A DNA stretch of 64,000 nucleotides, taken from assembly GCA_018697195.1 (NCBI GenBank), contig CM031857.1, positions 51,791,471-51,855,470 of the forward strand, in the 5' to 3' direction. The stretch is from Certhia americana. Its lineage: Eukaryota > Chordata > Aves > Passeriformes > Certhiidae. Shown one piece after another: positions 8,060 through 17,885 of the stretch; position 1 is the first letter of the stretch; each line of letters opens with the position of its first letter. The translations under genes were made by a program, and so were the position numbers. The notes beneath the pieces were generated by a model. That model searched no databases, was not told where the DNA came from, and saw only the letters and a program-made list of their open reading frames with translations.

Positions 8060-9081
8060 CTGTGGGATGTGAATCTGGAGTGGTAATGAATACAGTGATA
8101 TCAACGGCAGGATCAATGCGGTAAACTTGGCAAGCAGAAACAGCTTGCTGAACCTCCTCTAGCACCTGATGTGCCTCAGGGGTCAATGTCCGAGGTGATT
8201 TCAAATCAGTCTCCCTTTAATAAGTGAAACAAAGGAGACAATTGTGCGTTGGTCAGTCCCAGGTATGGACATAATCAAGTGATTACACCTACCAATTTCT
8301 GAGCATGATTCAGTGTCTTCACTGAATGCACAAATTGCACCTTCTGGTGTTGGATTGTCCGTTCCAGAATTTTGACCCCCAAATATTTCCATGGAGGTTG
8401 TTGTTGAACCTTCTCTGGAGCCACTTGCAGCCCATTTGAATGCAAAGCTTTGAGCAACTGAGGCTGAATCCTCAGCAATTTATCCTGGGTGGACGCAGCC
8501 ACCAAAATGTTGCCCATATAGTGATACAGACAGGCTTCAGGGAACTGCTTGTGAACTCCAGACAAGGCATGGGCCATATACCATTGGCATATGGCCGGAC
8601 TGTTCCGCATGCCCTGAGGCAAAACTCGCCATTGATACCACTGTGCAGGCTCAGCATTATTGATTGCTGGCACTGAGAAGGCGAATTTCGGTCTGTCATC
8701 GGGATGCAAAGGAATTGTAAAAAAACAATCCTTTAAATCCACGATGAGGATTGGCCAATCTGCCGGAAGCATGGTAGGCGATGGCATGCCCGCCTGTAAC
8801 GTTCCCATGCCTTCCATCGCAGCATTGACTTTTTGGAGGTCTTGTAACAACCTCCATTTCCCAGACTTCTTCCTGATGCAGAAGACAGGAGTGTTCCAGG
8901 GACTGGCAGAAGGCTCCAGATGACCCTGGTCCAACTGTTCCTGCACCAGGTCTTGAAGGGCGACTAATTTATCTTGAGGGAGGGGCCACTGATTTTCCCA
9001 GATGGGTTTGTCCACCAGCCACCATAAAGGAGGCGTAGGACACCCTGCGCCCTTCATTGCAGTGGCTCCCATCAAAAATCC
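8060..9081 (-). pseudogene. pol: reverse transcriptase fragment, element C pol, active site YMGN
   Basis: Entered by a -1 shift at 9075-9081 (FLMGATAMKG...). RT motifs are WPLPQDKLVAL, SPWNTPVFCIRKK, IVDLKDCFFTIPL, FAFSVPAIN, LPQGMRNSPAICQWYMA and WKYLGVKI. The catalytic box reads YMGN (8509-8520) in place of YMDD, so both aspartates are lost and the enzyme would be dead even if expressed. A frameshift and stops follow at about 8275-8210. Recognisable thumb/connection sequence (DLKSPRTLTPEA, then VDITVFITTPDSHPT) continues to 8060, where element B's LTR interrupts it. Confidence 0.9.
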
Positions 9082-9864
9082 GTCCCGATGCACACCCCCC
9101 ACGCAGACAGCACATCCCTCCCCCAGAGGTTAAGAGGATGTGCAGTGACATGAGGCCGAACCCTAGCTGTCTGTCCCTCTGGGTTCGTGATCTTCGCGGG
9201 CAGCTGGCTCACATCTGCATCAGTCCTCCCAGTCCTGCAATTGACACCTGCACCGGATCCAAAGGCCATTCTGGAGGCCAGGCAGCCAGGCAGATAATTG
9301 TGACATCTGCACCAGTGTCCAGAAGCCCACTGAGATGGATCTCTGGTGATGGCACACCAGGAACAGACAGGGTGCATGTCTTCTCAGGACGGTTTCCAGT
9401 CAGGACAGTGGTCCAGTGGACCTGAGGTGGCCCAGTGGATCCAAAGCCACCGTCTCCTTGCGCTCAGTCATCCGCCCTAGGAACAGCAGACTTAAAAGGC
9501 ACAAGTTGAGCAATCTTTGTTCCTTTTGGGATAGTGACAGGAGGAGTGGGGGTAGACACCATCGCACAAATCTGTCCGGTAAAATCTGCATCAATCAACC
9601 CCATGTGCACAATGATGTCCTGAATGGTGGCACTGGACTTTCCCATCAGAAAAGCACTCATGCCTCCACCCAAGGGACCATTGGCATCAAGGGGAACCTT
9701 GTGTATTTTTTCAGAGCCTACGACAACAGTATCCGTAGTGCTCATATACACTCCTGCTGATCCGCGGGTACTGGCTGTGAGTCGGCTAAGCAGACCTCCA
9801 TCAGCTTCTGGGTCCAGAGAGGAACTTGTGTCTGAGCGCGACTCCCCTTCGTGCTCTGCTTTCA
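9072..9864 (-). pseudogene. pro: dUTPase and protease of element C
   Basis: The pro frame is entered by a -1 shift from gag. The dUTPase-like domain comes first: STRGSAGV (motif 1 type), GLIDADFTGQI (motif 3 type), IPKGTKIAQLVPF (motif 4 type). An in-frame TGA lies at 9464-9466. The same frame then gives the aspartic protease with LDTGADVTII (DTGAD at 9305-9319). A frame change near 9200-9230 (frame-1 TGA at 9209-9211) moves the protease end (PLNLWGRDVLSAWGVCIGTDF) to another frame, which ends at 9072. dUTPase fused in front of protease is a betaretrovirus trait. Inactive because of the stop and the frameshift. Confidence 0.85.
9075..9081 (-). promoter_or_regulatory. -1 ribosomal frameshift heptamer at pro-pol, element C
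   Basis: The minus strand reads GGATTTT in phase (ACG GAT TTT TGA) directly before the pro stop at 9072-9074. A -1 slip enters the RT frame. It is identical to the element B site at 6413-6419. Confidence 0.8.
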
Positions 9865-12300
9865 GTTTCCCGACCCCTGCAAAACCTGTCCATTAATATG
9901 AACAGTCACCTTAGAAACATTGGACATATGATTCAGCCTGCCACTTCGACCACAGTAACACAATGGAGGTGTGACCTTTTGCCCCTTCTTTTTCTGTTTC
10001 TTACCACTCCTGACATTCCCATGCCACGGCTGTCCACCCTGCGGCACTGTCCAAACCAGTTGTACAGCAGCTGCCAAGGCAGCCACCTTCTGGCCAAAGT
10101 CACCCATTCTCGCACAGGCCTTCACCATGTCAGAGACAGAAGGATCACCAGGAAGAGCCTCTATCATCCTCCTACAATCAGCATTACAATTGGTCCTCAC
10201 CAAGTTTGCAAGCACTAGCGCTCTCACTTCCAGATTCCCCACTTGCCTTTCGACAGAGGCAGTCAAGCGCCTTGCGAATTGCAGGAAGGGTTCATCAACT
10301 CCCTGAACTACAGTCACAAATGCCTGTTTCAGAGCGGCCAATTCCATGGTCTGAACCAATGCTGCCATGCCTGTTTCCTTGCACTGCTCAAGCACCAGGG
10401 GATCAAACCTGGCTTGCTCATTAGGAGAAACATAATTGCCTAGGCCCAGCAGCACATCAGTGCCAATTGCGTGTCTAGGATCCTGCTGACTCAGTGTAGC
10501 ATTCCGCTGCACTGTCTTGGCTGCCAATTGAGGCCACCTGGACTCATAAAGGTCATATATTACAGGGTCAAATAAAATGCGGGCCAGACTACGAATGTCA
10601 TGAAACAGCAATGAATCCGCAGCAAACACACGAAGCATCTGCATGACCTCAGCAGACCCCAGATCATATTTGCCAACCTTATCACGGAGGTCCAGCAAAG
10701 CTGGACCAAGACAAGGGCTGATAGGTGTTATTCATAACACCCCTAAGTACAGGGAAGGCCTGAGGACCCCCAGTAGGGTCGCAGCACACTCTGAGTCACA
10801 TCCCATGGACTCCACATGGACAGAGGCAGGTGCCCAAGTGGAAGCCAACATGGCCTCACCTGATGCAGCGTCCCCTGCCACAGCTGCAGGGCCAGAGGAA
10901 CCATCCTCACGATCCTGAGAGCAACATGCAGAAGAACCTTCAACCATTTCCTCTGCTTTTATTTTAACTTCTCACCAGAACCGGCCGTTCTCCTTTGGGT
11001 GGATGGCCACCTGGCACGGAGGGAGGGTCCACAGCGCCAGTGACGAGGGTCCCCAGCTTCAGGGAACCACAGGTCTCCCGCTGGCCACATCCCCATCTGT
11101 GCCAAGGGTGAACCGTGCCACGCCCACACCCACCACGGACCCAGCATTCGCGGTAGACTGGGACTGTGGATCCGAACCAGCCACCGCCAGGACTACACCC
11201 GTCCCAGCAGAGCCTGTGCCCAGTGCGGGGTGGGGCGGGTCTGCCCCAGTTCCACCCCCTCAGGTGCGGGGGGTTTTGAGATGCAGAGACAGACGCAGCT
11301 GCCGGGGGCACCACTGCACCCCATTTCTCTGCCACACACACACCATCGTTCACCACACCCGGCAGGAGCAGTGCGGGGGGGGGAGGTGGGATCTGGGACC
11401 CCTCCCAAAAGAGTTCCCCCTTTCACTGGGTATCCAACTGCAGGCACAGCCCACCCTGAGCCAAACGAGACGGGCTGGCTGCCATTTCTGGCAGGACTGG
11501 ATGAAAGGTCGATTAGAGACCCTCCCATGGCAGCTCCTGCCGCCTGCACATGCCCAACAGGTTGTCCTGAAGGGGCAGCCCCTACCGCCGTACCCTCCAA
11601 ACTCCGGATCGGCGGCAGCAGACAGGGCTCCACACCTGCTGCTACCATGGGATACGTGGTGCTGTTACCACAGTGTGGACAGAATGTGGTCATGGAATCA
11701 GATGCGAGCAGGGCCAGGGACCAACCCAGGGCCTCCCTGCTGCCTCCCAGCACTGGAAAGGCACAAAGGAAAGCGGACCCTCTTCGCTCTGCTGCTGCAG
11801 CGCAGTGGTGGTGGGGCGGGCAAGACTGGCGGAACCGACCGATCCTGGCTACCGGGAGGCCCCGGGACTTCGCCCATCTGCACAGCCGCACGGGGAACGG
11901 GAAAAAGCCGCCCCCCCCCACTGAGGGAGTCAGTGTCTCCCTCCTCATCCACATCTGAGGCAGACAGGTTCCCTTGGGAACTCCGCGAGGCCACGGAGTT
12001 CCTAGAGGAACCAGGGGAAAATGTCTCCAAGGCCAGATGCACAGCTTGCCATTGGAATAATAGCTCCTCTTTCTCCTTTTCACAATCAGCAAGGAGAATC
12101 TCCTGAAGTCGGACCCCAACTCGAGACCAGGCAGTTCTAGAGAACACTTGCAAACATTTGGAAAAAAATCCATTTCCTCCAGCCCACAAGAACAAATTTT
12201 TAAAATCATTCTGGGAGATAGGGACATTGTTTCAGTCCAAAAACCCTGCCCAGAGTTGCAGGGCCAAGGATTCTTTTCCAAATAGCCCAGAGGTCTCCAT
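9862..12300 (-). pseudogene. gag: gag of element C (matrix, proline-rich region, capsid, nucleocapsid remnant)
   Basis: Structural polyprotein. The start is ATG 12298-12300 (METSGLFGKESLALQLWAGF). The matrix region is recognised by its aromatic WAGGNGFFSK stretch, but is broken by TGA at 12232-12234. A GC-rich, proline/glycine-rich middle (about 10950-11700) has stops and shifts of frame. The capsid at about 9990-10730 is open, in the same overall frame as the start, and carries the major homology region QGVDEPFLQFARRL. The nucleocapsid is short, with one degenerate zinc knuckle (CYCGRSGRLNHM). The frame ends at TGA 9862-9864 behind the slippery heptamer. Another stop is at 10732-10734. Betaretrovirus-like by capsid motif and gag-pro-pol layout. 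Confidence 0.85.
9865..9871 (-). promoter_or_regulatory. -1 ribosomal frameshift heptamer at gag-pro, element C
   Basis: The minus strand reads GGGAAAC in phase (TCG GGA AAC TGA), immediately before the gag stop at 9862-9864. A -1 slip continues into LKAEHEGESR and the dUTPase frame without interruption. The heptamer equals the type known at the gag-pro junction of Mason-Pfizer monkey virus. Confidence 0.85.
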
Positions 12301-12383
12301 CACAAAAGCCCGAGAGAAAAAAAAACAAAGGAGGGGGGGGGGGAAAGACCAGAATGACCTCATCCACTGCTGTTGCTCTCTCT

Positions 12384-12399
12384 CACTTGGCCGTCACCA
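12384..12399 (-). promoter_or_regulatory. Primer-binding-like site, element C
   Basis: Minus strand TGGTGACGGCCAAGTG, two bases after the LTR end. The first seven bases equal a tryptophan-tRNA primer site; the rest has diverged or belongs to another tRNA. Tryptophan is the tRNA used by avian alpharetroviruses, so the assignment is plausible but unproven. Only about 83 bases separate this site from the gag ATG. Confidence 0.6.
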
Positions 12400-12401
12400 G
12401 A

Positions 12402-12868
12402 TGTCACAATTCGACATGAATGAACACACACACGCAACACCCTTCCTTGAGCAAGGCAGAAGAAAAAGAGGATGTTTATTATAAAACTCTGATTTATATA
12501 GGTTACACACATTGTCCCTTGATTGGTCTAAAAGGTGGCCTCCTCTGAGACCACACTTGTCAAACCATAGGTCCATCAACTCTCACTTCCTTTTTGGAAA
12601 GGAATGTAAACAATCGTTTACAGAGATGTGTGTGTGGGAATCTGACTCCAGAAATTCAAAACATCAGAAGGCTAGAAGAAAACATGCAAAAGCAAGGGCC
12701 ACAGTGTTTATACTAAGACGTCTACCAAAAGGTGTTGGTCCTTCCTGCACCAATAAGCTCACTGTATTCTTGGTTAATCAATCCATTTCTAGACTGTGAA
12801 ACACACTATAAAAATGTATGCATGCTTCAAAAAGAGGCACTATTACCTTCTGAAGAAATTCTGTGTCA
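12402..12868 (-). repeat. 5' LTR of element C (about 467 bp)
   Basis: On the minus strand it ends GAATTGTGACA at 12402. It most likely starts TGACACAGAATT at 12868, giving imperfect inverted termini. A TATA-like TATATAAATC lies at 12491-12500 and AATAAA at 12475-12480, close together, implying a very short R. The outer end lies beside the 3' end of a CR1 copy, so C appears to have landed in or next to that CR1. The inner boundary is firm, the outer one provisional. Confidence 0.75.
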
Positions 12869-12884
12869 CTGTTCCTTGCCACTC

Positions 12885-13305
12885 TTAGCTCAACAGCAAC
12901 AACACCTTAACTAAACCATAGCACCGAGCACCACATCCAGTCTTTTTTTAAACACATCCAGGGATGGTGACTCCACCACCTCCCTGGGCAGATAAATTCC
13001 AGTACTTGATCACTCTTTCCATAAAAAACTTTCCTAATATCCAGCCTATATTTCCCTTGGTGCATCTTGAGGCTGTGTCCTCTCATTCTGTCAGTTCCTG
13101 CCTGGAGAAAGAGACCAGCCCTCGCCTGACTACACCCACCTTTCAGGAGGTTGTAGAGAGTGATAAAGTCACCCCTGAGTCTCCTTTCCTCCAGGCTAAA
13201 CACCCCCAGCTCCCTCAGTCATTCCTCACAGGGTTTGAGTTCCCAGCCCCTCACCAGCCTCGTTGCTTTCCTCCTCCAGTGCCTCAACATCCTTCCCAAA
13301 CTGCC
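12885..13305 (-). mobile_element. CR1 LINE fragment, 3' end
   Basis: The plus strand shows the reverse complement of the well-known CR1 3' region (GGATGGTGACTCCACCACC, CTGGGCAG, then TTTCCTAATATCCAGCCTA and the cysteine-rich tail region). The CR1 sense strand is minus. It is 5'-truncated to about 420 bases and lacks coding capacity; plus-strand frames here are shadows. Confidence 0.9.
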
Positions 13306-13312
13306 ATCTTTC

Positions 13313-13365
13313 CTGTTTATAAGTAGACATAGGGTGTGTCAGTAATTCTGTTTATAAGTAGACAT
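13313..13365. repeat. 18-bp direct repeat pair next to the CR1
   Basis: CTGTTTATAAGTAGACAT occurs at 13313-13330 and again at 13348-13365, with 17 bases between. Exact identity suggests a recent local duplication. Too close together to be the target duplication of an element of normal size. Confidence 0.7.
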
Positions 13366-13551
13366 GTGAGAAACATGAAGATACGACTGAAATACCCACA
13401 GACTCTCCCTTAAGTTTAAAGTTGAAAAACTGGCAAAGATTAACAAGCAAAAAGCAAAGTATTTGCAAGCATTAGAAAAAATTAATGATATTAAACAATT
13501 AAACCTCTTGCTTTTCTGAAGAGATGGCAAATCCAGAAAGTCCTTTTCATG

Positions 13552-14087
13552 TGGTGTGGCTTGGCTTGCTCAGCCTCTTCTCAGTCCCTTCTGTGCTGGA
13601 AAATGCCATATCCCAGGCCCCAGTGGGCCAATGGTGTGAGGTCCCAGTGTTTTTCTGGGTTTTCAGTCCAGCGCAGGGCCAATCAGTTCCAAGAAAAAGA
13701 AAAGACATAGTTTGGGGACCTTCACTGCCTCAGCTGGCTAAAAAAGAAAAGAAACAAAAAGCAAAGGAGGCTCTTTTCCACTGTCCATACTGCAGACAAC
13801 ACAGACCATGAGAGAGAATGCTGGGGAGCAAGTGCAGTTTCTGAAAACAAATTGCACACTTCTCCCCGCTTTTGCTCTCAGAACCAGTCTTAAAGGCGCA
13901 GAACTTAATATCCAGAATAAACAGAACAGACAACTGGGGATAAAAGCATCATAAAGTCATCCTGGGACAATACCTTTTAAAGTTTTGATCCTGTTTTGCT
14001 CTTCTCCTAATCCTTATCTCACAGCAGAAATTGAATGAATAATTTTAGTGGGGGCACTGGTATTTGGCCAACACTCAACCCAGTACA
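13552..14087 (+). repeat. LTR-like end, ERVL-type, first of three
   Basis: Plus strand. AATAAA lies at 13916-13921, a T-rich U5-like tract follows, and the sequence ends CCCAGTACA at 14087. After a short spacer comes TGGTGGCATGACTCAGAT (14093-14110), a primer-binding-like site. The start at TGTGGTG (13552) is a guess; no TATA box was identified. Its 3' part is similar to the second copy below (CCTTTTAAA, TTTTGAtCCTGTTTTGC, CCTAATcCTTATCTCA). Confidence 0.5.
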
Positions 14088-14214
14088 TTAATTGGTGGCA
14101 TGACTCAGATGGTGAACCAAACCCACTACAGAAGCTGACTAAAAAGTTGTGTATTTTGTCCCATTGCACTGTTGGTGGGAAAGAATAGTCTGGGAGATGG
14201 GGGAAGGGGAAGGG

Positions 14215-14450
14215 TGTTCTAAAAGTTTATTGTAGTTCTCATTATACTCTTTTAATTCTGTTAATTAATTTTTCTTTAAACCTTTTAAAATTTTGAGCCT
14301 GTTTTGCCTTTTATTAAAGTGTTTTTTCCTAATTCCTATCTCACCACATGAATTCTCTTTTCCCCTCCTATGTTTAACTACAGAAGACCAGAATGAGTAA
14401 GTGATTTTTCATAGATGCACTAGTGTATGCCCAATGTCAAACCCGCTACA
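14215..14450 (+). repeat. LTR-like segment, second of three, with polypurine tract before it
   Basis: A purine tract at 14192-14214 (gggagatgggggaagg...) is followed by TGTTCTAAAAG, and the segment ends CCCGCTACA at 14450. ATTAAA lies at 14313-14318. A primer-binding-like TGGTGGAGAATGAGGGCA follows at 14455-14472. At 236 bp it is short for an LTR and may have internal deletions. Between it and the first LTR end there are only about 127 bases of internal sequence, including the two terminal signals. Confidence 0.5.
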
Positions 14451-14782
14451 TTTTTGGTGGAGAATGAGGGCAGTCATGAGGACTTTGAGATAAGGATATT
14501 AATTGGGAAAAATAAAGGGCAAAACAAGTGTAAAATTACAAAATTAAGTACAATGGTAGTGGGATATTTGTATTGCAATTGTAATAAAATATCTAGCGGT
14601 GGATCTTTGTATAATTTGTCTTTTTAGTTCTGTGCTGCCGTTATGCCTAAAATTTGGTGTAGGAAAATTTTTCTTCTGTTTAGTTTAATAATTTTTTTTA
14701 TTGTTCTAAGTAAAGATTTTATGTTGAATGTAATTTTGGTAATAGTTCTTAAATATGTGATTCATGGAGGCAAGGGGTGGAA

Positions 14783-15655
14783 TGTTCTGGTTTTGCATTA
14801 ATTGATTTTTTGGTGAGGAGAGAAGGAGCCAGCCACAGAACGGATTTTTGAGAGGAGCTGCTAACAGCTATCTCTGTGCCTTGCAAAACCAACTGCTGGC
14901 TAGGTCTGAGAATAGGCATGCTGCTAAGCCAGATAGAGAAGCTGGAAATGCCTCTATGATAACTTACTCAAGAACAAAAAACCACAAGAAGCTCTCTTGG
15001 TCCCTGCTCTCTGGGGAGGGGTGGAGAGGCTTGCAGAACACCTTCCTGGAGGGACTGGCTGGGGTGGGGCCGGGCCCCCTTCCTGGAGGGGCCACTGGAC
15101 CCCTCACTGGTGTGGATGCCAAGCTGTACTGCCAGGGCCATCCCAGCTCTGCGAGCAACCATGTGGCCAAGACCAGTGCTGAGAGTGGAGCTGCCATCCT
15201 CCTGGTTCGGGAGCGGTCATGCAGCAAAAATCAGAGCAGCTGAGCAACCTTGCAGCTGGGGTGATGCTGGGTAGCTGCAGCTCTCATGGCATGGCTCACA
15301 ATGTATTTTATTTACTTAGTCAATTTTAGCCAGCCATGCTGCAGACAGAGAGACAAAAGTATCAGCAGCAGATTTCCTTTTTTTGGTGTCATGCATGAAG
15401 AACAGGCACGGAGTGGAGCTGGCGGCCAGCATGGCTCACACAGTGCCGGCAGAGACTACATGATCAGCAGCAAGAGGCACGGCGAGTGATTCCCCAATTG
15501 CAGAGCTCAGATGAGACCAACATTTCAATGCTTCAGAACTCTATAAAAACCTTTCAATTTATAGAACTTGAGCTTTGTCTGCCCTAAATATACCTGATAG
15601 CCCTTCAATAAATATGACCGCTTTATATTCTCTTAATTTTTCCTGGCCTCTCTTT
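14783..15655 (+). repeat. LTR-like segment, third of three
   Basis: Starts TGTTCTGG directly after a purine-rich stretch (14766-14782), sharing its first bases with the second copy. It contains a GC-rich interior (about 15000-15240), a TATA box TATAAAA at 15542-15548 and AATAAA at 15607-15612, spacing that suits an LTR promoter and R. It seems cut at about 15655, where a minus-strand gag-like fragment begins. Frames within it, including a 131-codon one, look non-coding. Confidence 0.55.
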
Positions 15656-15990
15656 TTAGGTAGTCCCGAAAAGGCATCAGAGACATTTCTTTCAGGTGTT
15701 GGATCCCTTCCTCCATGGTATTCCAGGACATGTTATGATTGTGCTCCTGCAGGCTGTGTCTGTAAACAGAGCTTTCTCTTACACTTGTTAGAAGCCACTC
15801 ACAGAGAGAAAGGGTATTATCTCCCTCATGAATGCTTGCTTGATACCTGCATCCTGGGCCAAGGATACCCAAAACCTTTCTTCATTGCCATCAAATTGCA
15901 CGCCTTCACACACAAAGTCCCAAACTCGCATCAACCTAGATGGAAAGGCTGCACCCCCCATCACGTAATGTCCTTCCACAGACTACTGAG
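15650..15990 (-). pseudogene. ERVL-like gag capsid fragment
   Basis: On the minus strand two overlapping frames (15788-15979 and 15633-15872) give a pattern I associate with the avian ERVL-type Gag capsid: VWDF, a DG(N)E run, LAQDAGI, then in the next frame WLLTSVRE and SWNTMEEGIQHLKE. A frameshift near 15790-15870 and further stops make it a relic. The match is by recognition of spacing and key residues, not by search. It lies 3' of the integrase fragment on the same strand, which is the wrong order for one provirus. Confidence 0.45.
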
Positions 15991-16319
15991 ATGGTCAAAT
16001 GCCAGGGACTTAGTGATGATTGCAGGCTCCAGACTCCTCTGCTGTTTTTGAGGGCCCTGGTATCTGTTATTAATGAGTGTGTTTGAGTGTGCTTAAAATA
16101 ATCACTGACAAGGGTGTGAGCAAAAGTCAGATTTAATATTAAGCAACAAAGCCATCATTGCTTGAAAGAGGTGAACAAAAGGAAAAATCCTAAACCCCAA
16201 CATTATCGACCCTGATTTTTTTCCCAAATCAACAAGTCAATCAAACTTGGACTTTTAAACTATATACATACATGCATTACCCTAACTATATACATACATA
16301 CATCTAGATCTAGATACCA

Positions 16320-17140
16320 GCACAGTGTGACAGATGGCTTACCCCAAAACAAGGTCCCTTTGAGGTATGTATCATATCTTTCCATCCTTCTGCATCACCC
16401 ACCAGGTTCTGCCGGGTCCCTGAGCAAAGACAAACTGGATGGATTTGTCTTTGTGCCAGGCAAAATTAATGCAAACAGTTCTTCCCAGCGTACCTCTCAT
16501 GTGTACCACCAGAACCTTATCCCCATCTGCTGTTCTCAGGGACTCAGATTGGGCAGAGTCCAGCTTGGTTGGTGGAGCCTTGGGTGTTAACTAACCATAT
16601 GGCCTTTGCTAAATGCATTTCCCAGTTTTTGAAAGTCCCCGTGCCCAGTGCCTTCAAGGTGGTTTTAAGCAGTCCACTGCTCTATTTTCCCAGCAGCTGG
16701 TGCATGATAGGGATTACGGTACACTCAGTCAGTGCCGTGTTCCTTAAGCCAGGTGTTTATAAGGCTGCTCTTGAAATGAGTCCTGTTGACAAACTCAGTT
16801 CTCTCAGGGGTGCCATGCCTCCAAAGGACTTGTTTTTCAAGGTCTAGGGTGGTGTTATGGGCAGTAGTATGAAGCACAGAGTAGGTCTCCAACCATCCCG
16901 TGGTGACCTCCACCATGGTCAGCACGTAGTGCTTGCCTTGGTGGGTTTGGGGCAGTGTAATGTAGTCAATCTGCCAGGCCTCCCCTTACTTGTACTTGGA
17001 CCACCACCCACTGTACCAGAGGGGCTTCACACGCTTGGCCTGATAGATCAAAGCACACATCTCACAGTCATGGATAACTTGGGAGATACTGTCCATGGTT
17101 AAATCCACCCCTCTGTCTCGTGTTGGTATTTAGCCTTTAA
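16320..17140 (-). pseudogene. pol: ERVL-like integrase fragment
   Basis: The minus strand carries a recognisable class III (ERVL) integrase: a C-x2-C remnant (HDCEMCALIYQAK), the first acidic residue in WQIDYITLPQT, the diagnostic LEKQVLWRHGTPER, then EFVNRTHF, where the second catalytic Asp is expected but reads Val, and KIEQ near the third acidic position. The C-terminal part (WWVMQKDG) extends to about 16370. Stops interrupt it near 16980 and 16725 and repeatedly after that. No RT or RNase H was found upstream. Dead copy. Confidence 0.75.
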
Positions 17141-17529
17141 TGGAGCTTACCACCCACTTTGTGCTGCATTCCCAAGCAACCCAACTCCAAGATGCCCAGG
17201 GCCCTGTGCACTGGGGGCTGCTACCAGCCTCACACCATCCATGGGCTGTGGCCTTGATCACAAGGCTTGAACTCTCTCTTCAAAATTCATTTCTGCTTTC
17301 CCTTACACTACTTGTTGGCTCAATGAGCAGGTTCATTGGCAAGATCCACTCTACCATGTACAGGACACTAATAACAAGTGAAAGCAAACAACAATGAAAG
17401 CAAACAAAATCCAGGGAATCAAAGCAGAAATGAACCAAGAACTACCTGGGGTGTATGGGTGTGTATGTGTGACTGGTACCAGTGATAGAAGGACAATCAG
17501 GGCAAGGATAAAAAGGAACATGTCCCAAA
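17141..17529. other. Stretch without recognised gene, probably internal ERVL sequence
   Basis: No domain was recognised. It continues from the integrase fragment on the minus strand with stops in all frames. The short plus-strand frame at 17140-17397 shows no family signature. Confidence 0.5.
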
Positions 17530-17885
17530 AGCTTAAGAACGCTCAAACTTGACAGTACTTTAACTTAGCTTATACCTTAAGCCTAGTAATTTAACATAGG
17601 GAAAACATTTAACTTATACCAAATTTAATTTATAACTTAAACTTAATTTATAGTTTAATCTTAGCAATCTAAGAGAGGAGTAACACTCAACAACATTTAG
17701 CCTAATTTGTAACTAAAAACTTTGATGTCAAACTTAGCAACTTAACAAGAGGACCCTTAGCAATACTTAGCTTAACTTATGTTTAACAACTTAGCAAAAG
17801 AACAACACTTAGGAGCACTTAAGGAAGATTATAACTACAACTTAACCTTACTTATAGCTTAGAGCTGAGGTATTTAAACATCTAA
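17530..17885. repeat. Degenerate CTTA-rich repeat tract
   Basis: About 350 bases dominated by recurring CTTAACTTA, CTTAGCAACTTA and TTTAACTTATA variants (minus strand TAAGTTAAG). The copies are imperfect and irregularly spaced, and no coding frame is open through it. It lies between the integrase and gag-like parts of an ERVL-like remnant, where RT would be expected. Confidence 0.6.

Larger units (their letters stand above)
8060..12868 (-). mobile_element. ERV element C, older class II provirus, 5' half, interrupted by B
   Basis: Minus-strand order is 5' LTR, primer-binding-like site, short leader, gag, dUTPase, protease, RT. At 8060 the pol frame is cut mid-codon by the LTR of element B. 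The rest of C (RNase H, integrase, env, 3' LTR) is not in the window and should lie beyond the left edge if it survives. It has more stops and frameshifts than B, plus a mutated RT active site, consistent with being the older host of B. Confidence 0.85.

Noticed and set aside
11003..12106. A 367-codon plus-strand open frame
   Set aside because: It lies antisense to the GC-rich gag region of element C. GC-rich DNA is poor in stops, composition is Pro/Ala/Arg noise and no domain was seen.
12964..13345. Plus-strand frames of 120 and 61 codons
   Set aside because: Reverse-complement shadow of a CR1 3' end, which is noncoding there.
15575..16051. A 158-codon plus-strand frame
   Set aside because: It overlaps a minus-strand gag-like fragment and an LTR end; no domain signature.
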